Assembly (NCBI GenBank): GCA_951813625.1
Contig: CATOTS010000003.1
Span: forward strand, 116,107 to 180,106
DNA length: 64,000 nt
From: an uncultured Caldilineaceae bacterium
GTDB lineage: Bacteria > Chloroflexota > Anaerolineae > Caldilineales > Caldilineaceae
Reading direction: 5' to 3'
The position numbers and the translations under genes were made by a program. Shown here in pieces: positions 17,268 through 25,638 of this stretch. Position 1 is the first letter of the stretch; each line of letters begins with the position of its first letter. The notes beneath the pieces are model-generated. The model ran no database searches. It was not told the origin of the DNA and was given only the letters and a program-made list of their open reading frames with translations.

Positions 17268-17402
17268 TTCATTCCCTCCCTGAAGTGTGCAGACCGGAAT
17301 TGGGGTGCAGATTCCTATACCCCGGGTGGCAACCGAGTGGTGGCCGGTCCACGCTCCCTCCGCCTGCAAAGTGGGAAAAAGCATCCCTGATTGCTTTTGG
17401 GC

Positions 17403-17457
17403 GGTCGGGCCTGCGGCCCTCCCTTGTGCGGGGGGACTCCCCCCGCAACGCCCCCCT
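17403..17457 (+). repeat. 55-bp twin-hairpin repeat, copy 1
   Basis: Two adjacent perfect inverted repeats: GGGCC-TGC-GGCCC, then GCGGGGGG-ACT-CCCCCCGC, followed by AACGCCCCCCT. The same 55-bp sequence occurs four more times in this window in the same orientation. Confidence 0.9.
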
Positions 17458-17571
17458 GACACCACTCACGCCGCGCCGTGCTCGAAACATCGCGCCCGCA
17501 ACCGCCCACTGTCCCCCGCCCCCGGCAGTTCCTGACCCCTGACCCCTATCCCCTGCCCCCTGCAGTTTGAC

Positions 17572-17626
17572 GTTCGGGCCTTCGGCCCTCCCTTGTGCGG
17601 GGGGACTCCCCCCGCAACGCCCCCCT
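17572..17626 (+). repeat. 55-bp twin-hairpin repeat, copy 2
   Basis: Identical to copy 1 except for one base before the first hairpin and a TTC instead of TGC loop. Both stems are unchanged. It lies 114 bp after copy 1. Confidence 0.9.
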
Positions 17627-17745
17627 GACACCCCTCCGCCCGCGCCGTGTCGTACTCGAAACATGGCGCCCGCCACCGCCGGCATGAAGTCCTTCCAGAC
17701 GATTCCTACCCCAAAAGTGGGCTGCTCCCCTCGCAAAATTGACCC

Positions 17746-17774
17746 TTGACAAATAGAACACAAGTTCGTATACT
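17746..17774 (+). promoter_or_regulatory. Consensus sigma70 promoter with an internal LexA-type box
   Basis: A perfect -35 TTGACA (17746-17751), a 17-bp spacer and -10 TATACT (17769-17774). The palindrome GAAC-ACAA-GTTC (17756-17767), the core of the Gram-positive-type LexA box, lies wholly inside the spacer, where a repressor would block RNA polymerase. The predicted transcription start, 7 nt after the -10, is the A of the ATG at 17781, so the mRNA should be leaderless. Confidence 0.8.
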
Positions 17775-17780
17775 GGATCT

Positions 17781-18986
17781 ATGAGATTCTCAATCGCGCT
17801 GGAACCACTTGAAAAAATCTCGCGAGTCGGCATTGAGAACGGCTTCGAGGCCGCTGGGGACGCGCCCCACGCTGAAACGACGCGTCCCAGCTGCTTTACG
17901 CCCGCCGCGGCCAAGCCGACGCGGCAGGAGCGCAACGCCGCCTCCTTGGACCGCTCGATCTACAGGGCGATGACCCCGCGCGGGCCCAAGCCGCTGTTGC
18001 GCACGATGATGACGACCGCCTGCGAGCGCAACTGTTTCTACTGCGCGTTTCGCGCCGGCCGCAGCAGCGCCGAACGCCTCACCTTCCAGCCGGACGAGCT
18101 GGCCGAAGGCTTCCTTCGCATGAACAAAGCCCGAATGGTCGACGGCCTTTTTCTCTCCTCCGGCATTATCGGCGGCGGCGTAAAGGCCCAGGACAAGATT
18201 ATCGACACTGCAGAGATTCTGCGCAACAAGAAACAGTATGATGGATTCATCCACCTAAAAATCATGCCCGGCGCCGAGTATGAGCAGGTGCGAAGGGCAA
18301 TGCAATTGGCCGATAGGGTGTCGGTGAATCTGGAGGGCGCGACGCAAGGCCGGCTGGCGAAGTTGGCTCCGCAAAAGGACTTCTGGGATGAGTTGATGCA
18401 AAGGCTCCTGTGGATGCAACAGATCCGCAGCCAGGAAAGAGTACGCTCGTCGTCGGTGACCCAGTTTGTTGTCGGCGCGGTTGGCGATACCGACCTGGAG
18501 CTGGTCTCGCTGAGTGAGAAACTCTACCGGCAGGCCGGGCTGAGCCGCATCTACTACTCATCATTCTTCCCCATACCCGACACGCCCTTTGACAATCTCT
18601 CGCCAGCCTCGAAGAAGCGCGAACACAGGCTTTACCAGGCGAGCTTCCTGCTGCGCGATTACAACTGGGAGACCGAGGACATCGGCTTCGGAACGGACCA
18701 GAATTTGCGTCTCGACGTGGACCCAAAGCAGGCCTGGGCCGACCTTCATCTGCGCGGTTCCCCCGTGGAAGTGAACAATGCAGACAGACATACGCTGCTG
18801 CGCGTGCCCGGAATAGGGCCCAAGAGCGTCGAGCGCATCCTGCGCGCCCGCCGGCGGGGCACTCTGACAGAACTCAGGGACCTGCGCGCGTTGGGTGTTC
18901 CCTCCCCAAAAAAACTAGCGCCCTACGTCCTTCTCAATGGCCGCCAGCCCCCTCATCAGTTGCCTCTGTTCTCTGCGCCAGTTTAG
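17781..18986 (+). CDS. Putative DNA modification/repair radical SAM protein
   Basis: The radical SAM cluster motif is CERNCFYC (Cys81, Cys85, Cys88, a C-x3-C-x2-C). The C-terminus has a helix-hairpin-helix, NNADRHTLLRVPGIGPKSVE, at about residues 330-350. This combination matches the family of radical SAM proteins genetically linked to uracil-DNA-glycosylase-like proteins, thought to act on DNA damage; its chemistry is not established. The glycosylase-like partner is not adjacent here. The promoter places transcription on the ATG itself, and no SD exists, consistent with leaderless translation. A LexA-like operator in the promoter suggests SOS control and supports a repair role. The length of 401 residues fits the family. 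Confidence 0.8.
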   Translation: MRFSIALEPLEKISRVGIENGFEAAGDAPHAETTRPSCFTPAAAKPTRQERNAASLDRSIYRAMTPRGPKPLLRTMMTTACERNCFYCAFRAGRSSAERLTFQPDELAEGFLRMNKARMVDGLFLSSGIIGGGVKAQDKIIDTAEILRNKKQYDGFIHLKIMPGAEYEQVRRAMQLADRVSVNLEGATQGRLAKLAPQKDFWDELMQRLLWMQQIRSQERVRSSSVTQFVVGAVGDTDLELVSLSEKLYRQAGLSRIYYSSFFPIPDTPFDNLSPASKKREHRLYQASFLLRDYNWETEDIGFGTDQNLRLDVDPKQAWADLHLRGSPVEVNNADRHTLLRVPGIGPKSVERILRARRRGTLTELRDLRALGVPSPKKLAPYVLLNGRQPPHQLPLFSAPV

Positions 18987-19382
18987 GCGGCTAACACAAG
19001 CTCGCCGGTGCAAAACTGCATTCGGGCCGCGAGTGGCAGCGGTGCACCATGTCCACGGGATCGGGGCGTATTCGCAATTCTACGGTCCCCGTTTCTCATA
19101 TCTATAGTTGCAGCTGCACGCTCTCAAGGCCAGGCTGCGTTAATCGGACCGACAGCGAGTCCCCAGCGACAATAGAAAAGGAAACGAATCAGCCAGGTTA
19201 GCCGTTGGAGCCTACTGTGATAGCATAACCGAAACGCGGTTCCGACAAATGGCGGTCTGGGTTTTGTCTTGGGCAGCAGTTACCTTCCTGGGAGAAGGGC
19301 GCCCGTCATCCAGCCCATTGCGCCCATGCTGCAAGTTCATTTCTATCCTGGAAGCGAGACAGGCAAGTGGAGAGGAGCTGAC
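18987..19382. other. Intergenic stretch with nothing recognised
   Basis: About 400 bp without a supported gene, strong hairpin or repeat. It should contain the promoter of the PhyH gene, but I could not identify a convincing -35/-10 pair. Confidence 0.5.
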
Positions 19383-20237
19383 ATGACGACCTTTGACGTA
19401 GAGAGCCATGCCGAAGAACTGGAGCGGGATGGGTATACGATTCTGGAAAGCGTCCTGCCTCCATCGGAAATCGCAGTAGCCAGGCAAGCCATCGAGGAGA
19501 CGCTTGCAGCAGAAGAGACGGTAGGGCGAAAGTACGGCTTACAGAGTGAAAACCTGCGGATGGCATTCAATGCCCAGGCTAAGCATCCGCATTTTCGCAG
19601 CATGCCGCTTCGGTATCCCGCCATGGCCGAAGTAGCCCGTCGCGTCCTTGGCGAAGACATGTTCTGTCACAATGTGACGATTCGCACGCCACTGCCGACC
19701 GGCGCCAAGGACCATCAAAAATATGGCGGCAATCTGCATGCCGATTGGGCTGATTTCACCGTCAAGCCGTTCGCCGGCGGCAGGCACTTTCCGATGGCGA
19801 TTCAATCCGTTTGGGCAATCGAAGAATTCACGCGCGAAACCGGCGGCCCCTACCTCTGGCCCGGCACGCACCGGTCACTTGAAGTCCCGCCAGAAGAGCC
19901 GGACGATTTGCCGCCCGGCTGGCTGATCGCCGAAGCGCCCGCCGGTTCGGTCGTCATGTGGGACAGCGCGCTCTGGCATTCCGGCGGCATCAACCGCAGC
20001 GACAGACCGCGTTACTCGCTGATCTTCTACTTTCAGCGCTGGTGGATCAAGGGGTTCAACGACGCCTACCGTTACATCTCGCCGGAGGCGCGGGCGACTA
20101 TGACGCAGGAGGAGCAACGCATGTGGGGGCTCGAGGCCGGCATTCCGCCCAATACGCACTTTCGCGGCATGAGCGACGCCCAGATCGCCGCCCTGACGCC
20201 CGAAGAACGGGCCGTGCTCAACATCGCCGCCTATTGA
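19383..20237 (+). CDS. Phytanoyl-CoA dioxygenase (PhyH) family protein
   Basis: A 284-residue Fe(II)/2-oxoglutarate-dependent oxygenase of the PhyH family. The metal triad is His119 and Asp121 (NLHADW) with the distal His199 (LWHSGG). Arg208/Arg210 (RPRYS) would bind the 2-oxoglutarate carboxylate. GPYLWPGTHR is the typical family turn. Members hydroxylate diverse small molecules, so the substrate cannot be predicted. ATG 19383 has GAGGAG a few bases upstream; the in-frame sequence before it is non-homologous. It stands alone and converges on the next gene across a terminator hairpin. Confidence 0.88.
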   Translation: MTTFDVESHAEELERDGYTILESVLPPSEIAVARQAIEETLAAEETVGRKYGLQSENLRMAFNAQAKHPHFRSMPLRYPAMAEVARRVLGEDMFCHNVTIRTPLPTGAKDHQKYGGNLHADWADFTVKPFAGGRHFPMAIQSVWAIEEFTRETGGPYLWPGTHRSLEVPPEEPDDLPPGWLIAEAPAGSVVMWDSALWHSGGINRSDRPRYSLIFYFQRWWIKGFNDAYRYISPEARATMTQEEQRMWGLEAGIPPNTHFRGMSDAQIAALTPEERAVLNIAAY

Positions 20238-20248
20238 ATCGGGCAGGA

Positions 20249-20271
20249 CGGGCCGATACAGGATCGGCCCG
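20249..20271. terminator. Hairpin terminator between convergent genes
   Basis: A perfect 9-bp inverted repeat, CGGGCCGAT-acagg-ATCGGCCCG, lies between the convergent genes ending at 20237 and 20307. It could act on both strands. The U-tract is weak. Confidence 0.65.
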
Positions 20272-20306
20272 CTCTAATGCCCACCTTCTTCGGGCGATTT
20301 CAAAAG

Positions 20307-20771
20307 TCAGTACTTATGTCCGTACCACAACCCCGCGCCCAGCACCGCCGCCGCCAGCCAGCTACCCGGCCCGAACAGCCCTGACGCTCCCAACAGCGCG
20401 CCGATCACAGCAGCGGCGATCGCTGTAGGCGCGCCCGCAGAGCGAACACTCCATCCGCGCGTCCCGATCCCCCAGGCCGCGCCGATCCCCGCCCACAATA
20501 TTATGCCGATCGGCGCCTCCTCGGGAAAGAAGCCGAGCGTGACCAACGCCAGGATTACCACGACCGGCGCCCGCTTCTGCTCTCGCATCTGCCAATCGTT
20601 TCCCAGGCGCCGGGTCAGCCACTCAGCGCCAAAAGTTGCCGCGCACCCCAACAACGCTGTCAACCAGGGGAGGCCATGGCCCGTATGGGTGAAGACGCTG
20701 GCCGGTATGTATAGGAGGCGGAATGAGAGAAAAAATGCGAGGAGGGCGCCGGCAAACGGACCTCGATTCAT
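20307..20771 (-). CDS. Small integral membrane protein of unknown function
   Basis: The 154-residue product has four to five hydrophobic segments: near residues 5-30, 35-47, 67-82, 85-100 and 108-150. The last segment is very Gly/Ala-rich (AIAAAVIGALLGASGLFGPG). The cluster RRLGNDWQMREQKRAP is a cytosolic loop. I do not recognise a family. Its start overlaps the end of the DHODH-like gene by 4 bp, so the two are translated in tandem. Confidence 0.6.
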   Translation of the reverse strand: MNRGPFAGALLAFFLSFRLLYIPASVFTHTGHGLPWLTALLGCAATFGAEWLTRRLGNDWQMREQKRAPVVVILALVTLGFFPEEAPIGIILWAGIGAAWGIGTRGWSVRSAGAPTAIAAAVIGALLGASGLFGPGSWLAAAVLGAGLWYGHKY

Positions 20772-21619
20772 CCGTCTTCACCGCCGCCTGCGTGTTTTCC
20801 GCTGGCAAACGCGGCGGCCAGAGCCTTTGCCGCGGCGGGTTCCACCCACGCGAGGCTGTCGAGCTGCAACGCATCGGCGCCGGCAGCCAGGCAGTGACCG
20901 GCCTGTTCACGCGTGTGGATGCCTCCACAGGCAGTTAACGAGCCGGCCAGGCCAAGCCCTTTCACCGCCATCAATGCCGCCAGCATCATCGGAAACATGC
21001 CCGGCCCAAACGTTTCGCCTGTAACCGTCCCTCCGTCCCTGTGCGCCGCCGCGCCTACCGGTGGATTGCCAACCACGATTCCGGCCGCACCGCCTGCGAT
21101 CAGCTCCGCCGCCAGCGCCGCCGCCCGCGTCAGCGGTATCTTGGCTAAAATCGGCAGGTCCGATTCGAACAAGAGCGCCTCCAGCAGCCTGCCGATCTCC
21201 AGCTCGCTTGCCTCCTGGCTGCAGACAAGCTCAAAACCATCGATTCCTTCCACGCTGGAGAGTCGTCGCGCCGTTGACGCGGCCTCCTCCTTTTCGCTGT
21301 CCCCGATCTGGGCAATGACAGGACAGCCGAGCCGGGGCCAGAGGCGGCCAAACTTCCTCAGCGCGGCCGAGACGCCCCGGTTCTGCAACTCAACGCGGCG
21401 CACAAAGCCGCCGATGGTCGCCGCCATGCGCGGCGGTTGGCTGCCTGCCCGGCTGCGGTTCGTGAACGGACCGATGACGACCGCGCCAAATCCGTCAAGC
21501 GTCAGCTCGCGGTGACAGGACTCGCCGTATCCAATCGTGCCGGCCGCCAGCATAACGGGGCAGGCCAAGGGCAGGCCGAGCTTGTGGTCGGGCGCCAGCT
21601 CAATCATCCTACCCGCCAT
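20768..21619 (-). CDS. Dihydroorotate-dehydrogenase-like flavoprotein
   Basis: The product has the order of a class 1 DHODH barrel: GLPLACPVMLAAGTIGYGE at the N-terminus, VELQNRGVSAALRKF, GCPVIAQIG, PILAKIPLTRA, GIVVGNPPVGAA and a C-terminal ACGGIHTREQA phosphate-binding strand. FMN binding is plausible. The class 1B catalytic Cys motif (N-C-P-N-like) reads LVCSQEAS, and several substrate asparagines are missing. The protein is therefore probably not a classical PyrD and may be a divergent paralogue. The start is uncertain: ATG 21619 overlaps the upstream gene by 11 bp, and ATG 21607 lies 2 bp after that gene's stop. Confidence 0.65.
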   Translation of the reverse strand: MAGRMIELAPDHKLGLPLACPVMLAAGTIGYGESCHRELTLDGFGAVVIGPFTNRSRAGSQPPRMAATIGGFVRRVELQNRGVSAALRKFGRLWPRLGCPVIAQIGDSEKEEAASTARRLSSVEGIDGFELVCSQEASELEIGRLLEALLFESDLPILAKIPLTRAAALAAELIAGGAAGIVVGNPPVGAAAHRDGGTVTGETFGPGMFPMMLAALMAVKGLGLAGSLTACGGIHTREQAGHCLAAGADALQLDSLAWVEPAAAKALAAAFASGKHAGGGEDG

Positions 21620-22610
21620 TGCCAATCAACTCGGCGAACGTGTCCACGCCGATGTTGGAGCCGCAAAGAATCAATCCGACCCGCTTGCCGGCCGCCTGCG
21701 CACGCAGTGGGCCGAACAGCGCCGCGGTCGATGCCGCACAGGCCGGTTCACAGGCGAGTTTCATCTCGTGGAAGAGAAGCCGGATCGCGCAGAGCATCTC
21801 CTCATCGCTGACGAGTGCGATTTCCTCCAGAAAGCGGCGGCACAGGCTGTAGCTGTACGGCAGGGCCGCCGGCGCGCCCAGGCTTGTCGCAATGGTCTGC
21901 ACGCTCTCGATCGATTCGAGCGCGCCGCTTGCGAAGCTGCGGTGCATTGTGTCAGCGCCCTCCGGCTCCACGCCGAATATGGCGCATTCGGGCTGCAACT
22001 GCTTCACCGCCGCAGAGATCCCCGCGGCCAGCCCGCCGCCGCCAACCGGCACGACCAGCATGTCCAGCGGCGGCGCGTCCTCGCACAACTCCAGTCCGAC
22101 GGTCGCCTGTCCGGTGATGATTGTCCGGCCCTCAAAGGGGTGAACGAACGCGCGCCCCTCCTCCGCCTGGATTCGTTCGACCTCCGCAAACCCCTCATAT
22201 ACGTCCTCGACCAGCACTACTTCGGCGCCGTAGCTGCGGGCCTTCTCCACACGGAAAATGGGCGCAGACGCCGGCATCACCACCTTTGCGCTCACTCCGA
22301 ATATCTGTGCGGCGTAGGCTACGGCAATGGCGTGATTCCCCGCGCTGACCGCAGTTACGCCTCTCTTCCTGTCCGCCGCGTCAAGTTGCAGCAAGCTATT
22401 GACCGCGCCGCGCGGCTTGAACGTGCCCGTCTTCTGAAACAGTTCTAGTTTTAGCCAGATTTCGGTGTCCGGCCCCAGCGTTTTTGCCACTGCGTCGCTC
22501 TGCCAGCGCCAAACCGGTGTTCGCAAAATGTAGGGATCGATGCGGCTGCGGGTTGCGCGGATTTCATCAAGCGTGGGGATTTCGAGGTCAGTCTGAGTGT
22601 CAACTCTCAT
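21609..22610 (-). CDS. PLP-dependent threonine/serine dehydratase
   Basis: A fold-type II PLP enzyme that deaminates threonine (or serine) to the 2-oxoacid. The PLP-binding lysine is Lys66 in KTGTFKPRGA. The phosphate-binding tetraglycine loop is PVGGGGLAAG, and SAGNHAIAVAYAA is the substrate serine/asparagine loop. The length of 333 residues, without an ACT domain, indicates the catabolic or serine-racemase-like type rather than allosteric IlvA. ATG 22610 is taken because the in-frame sequence upstream is non-homologous. It sits about 100 bp downstream of hisB and overlaps the DHODH-like gene. Confidence 0.88.
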   Translation of the reverse strand: MRVDTQTDLEIPTLDEIRATRSRIDPYILRTPVWRWQSDAVAKTLGPDTEIWLKLELFQKTGTFKPRGAVNSLLQLDAADRKRGVTAVSAGNHAIAVAYAAQIFGVSAKVVMPASAPIFRVEKARSYGAEVVLVEDVYEGFAEVERIQAEEGRAFVHPFEGRTIITGQATVGLELCEDAPPLDMLVVPVGGGGLAAGISAAVKQLQPECAIFGVEPEGADTMHRSFASGALESIESVQTIATSLGAPAALPYSYSLCRRFLEEIALVSDEEMLCAIRLLFHEMKLACEPACAASTAALFGPLRAQAAGKRVGLILCGSNIGVDTFAELIGNGG

Positions 22611-22710
22611 GGAATGCGCCTTTGCATTTATTGGTTCTTGGGAATGGAATTGCGGCAAGGCGGGAGAGTGTGCGACCCGGTACCCTTGCGCCAACGACTA
22701 CAGATCGGGA

Positions 22711-23301
22711 CTACGCAGTCAGCGTTCCCTTCGTGCTGGGTACGCCCGCTCTCCTGTCCTCGAGCCGCGTGGCAGCGTCCAGCGCGCGCGCCAGCGCCTT
22801 GAACAGCCCTTCAGCCTTGTGATGGTCGTTGCGCCCGTACAGAATCGCCGCGTGCAGGTTCATTCGCCCGTGGATGGCGATGCTTTCGAAGAGATGGAAG
22901 AGGAGATTTGTGCTTAGTTGACCCAGTTGCGGGGTATCGAACGCAGCGTCGAAAACGCAGTAGGGCCGGCCGCCAAGATCAACTACTACACGCGCCAGCG
23001 TCTCGTCCATCGGGACATAGGCGTGTGCGGTGCGCACGATGCCGCCTCGATCCCCCAACGCCTGATCGACGGCTCGCCCCAGGCAGATGCACACGTCCTC
23101 CGCGGTGTGATGCTCGTCGATGTGGAGATCGCCGCGCGCCCGCACGCTGAGATCGAACAGCCCATGGCCGGCTAGGAGAGTCAGCATGTGATCGAGAAAG
23201 CCGATGCCGGTGTCGACCTCAGACGCGCCGCTTCCGTCCAGCCCCAACTCGAGGTCGATCTGTGTCTCTCGCGTCTTTCGTTCGATTCTAGCCTGTCGCA
23301 T
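22711..23301 (-). CDS. hisB: Imidazoleglycerol-phosphate dehydratase HisB
   Basis: HisB dehydrates imidazole glycerol phosphate in step six of histidine synthesis. The two Mn-binding motifs are [15 protein letters not shown] and [16 protein letters not shown]. It starts [19 protein letters not shown], as the monofunctional enzyme does, and is 196 residues. An in-frame ATG at 23334 would add 11 residues and cannot be excluded. The gene is about 14 kb from the hisHAFE stretch and on the opposite strand, so the pathway is split. Confidence 0.97.
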   Translation of the reverse strand: MRQARIERKTRETQIDLELGLDGSGASEVDTGIGFLDHMLTLLAGHGLFDLSVRARGDLHIDEHHTAEDVCICLGRAVDQALGDRGGIVRTAHAYVPMDETLARVVVDLGGRPYCVFDAAFDTPQLGQLSTNLLFHLFESIAIHGRMNLHAAILYGRNDHHKAEGLFKALARALDAATRLEDRRAGVPSTKGTLTA

Positions 23302-23518
23302 AAGCAGTCCGGTTTCCCTTCCATATGCACCCATCCACCTTGAACGGGCCGCTTCATTTCGCCGCGCAGACTTGGCCGAAGCCGTCTTCGCCAGGAGAAA
23401 ATCGTCACACCTGCCCTGACGCTGAAATCGGCAGACTTACCTGTTTACAGCAATTTTCCCACCGAATCCACAAGCGAGCAAAATCCACGTTCCCTTCGTA
23501 AGTCTGACTGCCCGATGC

Positions 23519-23546
23519 TTGACATTTGAGGCTTTCGGGCTACAAT
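23519..23546 (+). promoter_or_regulatory. Consensus promoter of the BadF-type kinase gene
   Basis: -35 TTGACA (23519-23524), 16-bp spacer, -10 TACAAT (23541-23546). The predicted start point, 7 nt on, is 23553, which is a GTG in frame with the kinase. This implies a leaderless mRNA and rules out the upstream TTG at 23526. Confidence 0.75.
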
Positions 23547-23552
23547 CCAGAT

Positions 23553-24536
23553 GTGGTCTATTTTCTTGGAATCGACGGCGGCGCGACCAAAACACACATC
23601 GTGCTGTCGGACCGGGCCGGGGGCCTGATCGCCGAAGGGAAGGACGGTCCCTCCAACTATCATCTCGTCGGCGTAGCGGAGGCCAGCAGCAACATTGCAG
23701 CGGCGATTTCACGCGCACTGGCTGAGTCAAGAGTTGACCCAGCCGATGTACAGTCCGCTTGCGCCGGCATGGCTGGTTTTGACGGGCCGTCGGACAAGGA
23801 AAATGTGCAGCAACTGTTGAAATCCGTTTTGGATGGTTGTGGATCTATGTGTCCGTGGCACGTGGTGAACGACTCCGTCGCCGCATGGGCGGGAGCCTTC
23901 CTCGGCGGCCCGGGCGCTTTGGTCGCCGTCGGCAGCGGTGCTGTTGCCTTTGCCGTCGGCCGCGATGGATGCTCCGCGCGTGCGGACGGCTTGGGCCACT
24001 GGCTGGGCGACGCCGGCAGCGGCTTCAATATCGGGCGCGCCGGTCTGCGCGCCGCAGTGGCCGCCCTTGACGGTCGCGGCCCCGCGACCTGCCTGGCCGA
24101 CAGTTTCCTCGCCATCGCCGGGCGTTCGCGCCAGGAATGGGTCGGTTGGATCGCCGACCTCGACAAAAGTATCTCGCACGCCCATTTCCAGCTGCGCTCC
24201 TTCGCGCCCTCTGTAACGCAAGCGGCAGGTTCCGGAGACAGCGTGGCGCTTGAGATTCTCGACAAGGCGGGCGCGGCACTGGCCGCAACCGCCGCATCGG
24301 TAGTTCGCAAGGCCGGGCACGAGACCGCCCCACGGGTTGCAATGGCCGGCAGCGTTCTGGAGGAATCATTGCACCTGAGGCAGGCGTTTCAAACCGAGCT
24401 CACAGCGCTGCTGCCCGACTGTCGAATCGCGCCAGTGCGCGCGGCCCCCGCCTATGGGGCAACTCTGCTGGCTCGCAAGCCGGCGCTCGTGCCCAAGGAC
24501 ACACTGCAAGCGCATGGACAGCCGCCGGTTGGCTGA
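23553..24536 (+). CDS. BadF/BadG-type ATPase, probable N-acetylglucosamine-like sugar kinase
   Basis: An actin-fold ATPase of 327 residues with the phosphate 1 motif YFLGIDGGATKTHIVLSD at the very N-terminus, the metal-binding NDSVAAWAGA strand, GALVAVGSGAVAF (phosphate 2) and the adenosine-motif-like RVAMAGSVLE. These features fit the BadF/GlcNAc-kinase family, which phosphorylates amino sugars. A start at GTG 23553 gives the family's usual N-terminus and coincides with the promoter's predicted start point. The amidohydrolase and ABC sugar importer downstream suggest that this kinase may trap an imported (amino)sugar; that is inference from proximity. Confidence 0.82.
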   Translation: MVYFLGIDGGATKTHIVLSDRAGGLIAEGKDGPSNYHLVGVAEASSNIAAAISRALAESRVDPADVQSACAGMAGFDGPSDKENVQQLLKSVLDGCGSMCPWHVVNDSVAAWAGAFLGGPGALVAVGSGAVAFAVGRDGCSARADGLGHWLGDAGSGFNIGRAGLRAAVAALDGRGPATCLADSFLAIAGRSRQEWVGWIADLDKSISHAHFQLRSFAPSVTQAAGSGDSVALEILDKAGAALAATAASVVRKAGHETAPRVAMAGSVLEESLHLRQAFQTELTALLPDCRIAPVRAAPAYGATLLARKPALVPKDTLQAHGQPPVG

Positions 24537-24601
24537 ACTCGCGGGCGCAATGGAGTTAGCCGCCTCCGCGCCGGCCGAGCTATGCGCCGCAAGGAGTAGA
24601 A

Positions 24602-25558
24602 ATGTATCAGGGCTTTGAAATCATTGATTTTCACGTTCACTTCCCCACGCAGAAGCCGTGGTTCCCCAATATGGGAAACACGATGCAACGATACGTCGAG
24701 AAAGTGGGTGAGGAGCGTGCACGCAAAGTGCAGGAGTTGAGCCGTCCTTACGGTGAACACTGGCGACGCATGTGGGGCTTCCCGCAGGCGGAATCGGCGG
24801 ACGACCACCCGGGAGACAGGGAGCAGGCCCGTCGCTGGGCCGCAGAACTGGACGAACACGGCGTGCGTGCGGTAGGCTTCGTAACCGGCGGCGGCAATGA
24901 GCATCTTGCCGAAATCGTTAGCTGGTACCCCGACAAATTCATCGGGTTCGCGCATCACAACCCTTTCGCACCGGACGCTGTTGCCCAGTTGGAGCACGCC
25001 GTAACCGACCTGGGGCTTCGGGGGTACAAGTTGCTCGCTCCCATGATCGAGCAGCCAATCGAGGACGAATCGATCTGGCCTGTCTGGGAGAAGTGCGCCG
25101 AACTGGACATCCCCGTTCTCATCCATTTTGGCATTCAGGGCAGCGCCGGCGGCATCGCCTGGCATGAAAACATCAGCCCGTTCAAGCTGCACAACATCGC
25201 CAAAGCATTCCCCGACGTGACCTTTGTCATTCCGCATTTCGGCTGCGCCTGGGAACGGGAGACACTGCAGCTCTGCTGGGCATGCCCCAACGTATCTGTG
25301 GACACCAGCGGCAGCCTCCAGTGGATCCGCTGGGTACCTGGTGAGGTAACCGTCAAGTATCTGTTCCGAAAGTACTACGAGACAATCGGCCCCGGCCGGA
25401 TTATCTTCGGCACCGACAGCAGCTGGTTCCCGCGCGGCTTTACCCTCGAGTACCTGCAAGACCAGATGCGCAACTGCCTGGACCTCAACCTGCCTGAACA
25501 GGACATCCAGATGATTTTCGCCGGCAACGCCGCCCGCCTGCTCAAGATTCCCATGTGA
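24602..25558 (+). CDS. Amidohydrolase family 2 (ACMSD-like) metal-dependent hydrolase
   Basis: A 318-residue TIM-barrel hydrolase of the Amidohydro_2 type. The metal-ligand positions are visible: DFHVHFP near residue 10, VLIHFG (middle histidine), VIPHFG, and the terminal catalytic Asp in IFGTDSSWFPRG. Members decarboxylate or hydrolyse cyclic and aromatic acids; some act on lactones. The substrate is unknown. ATG 24602 has AAGGAG 9 bases upstream. It lies between the BadF kinase and the ABC importer on the same strand and is probably in their transcription unit. Confidence 0.85.
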   Translation: MYQGFEIIDFHVHFPTQKPWFPNMGNTMQRYVEKVGEERARKVQELSRPYGEHWRRMWGFPQAESADDHPGDREQARRWAAELDEHGVRAVGFVTGGGNEHLAEIVSWYPDKFIGFAHHNPFAPDAVAQLEHAVTDLGLRGYKLLAPMIEQPIEDESIWPVWEKCAELDIPVLIHFGIQGSAGGIAWHENISPFKLHNIAKAFPDVTFVIPHFGCAWERETLQLCWACPNVSVDTSGSLQWIRWVPGEVTVKYLFRKYYETIGPGRIIFGTDSSWFPRGFTLEYLQDQMRNCLDLNLPEQDIQMIFAGNAARLLKIPM

Positions 25559-25638
25559 CCTTGCCCTCATCGCTGCCAATCGAGGCACTGCACGGACGAA
25601 GGAGTCCCTATTTTTTCACTCCAAGGAGGAATTGAACG

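Larger units (their letters stand above)
17268..17745. other. Repeat-bearing gap upstream of dtd
   Basis: This divergent gap holds two copies of the 55-bp twin-hairpin repeat plus flanks similar to those at 50454-50510 and 50787-50850 (ATTCCTA...GTGGCCG and GCCACCGCCGGCA...GTGGGCTGC). ORFs through it translate the hairpins on both strands and are not genes. Confidence 0.7.

Noticed and set aside
17403..17626. CRISPR-like array
   Set aside because: Only two copies are close together, the unit is 55 bp with internal hairpins and there is no regular spacer; no cas gene is present.
18987..19382. Extension of the PhyH gene to 19269
   Set aside because: The added 38 residues show no homology, while ATG 19383 has GAGGAG directly upstream.
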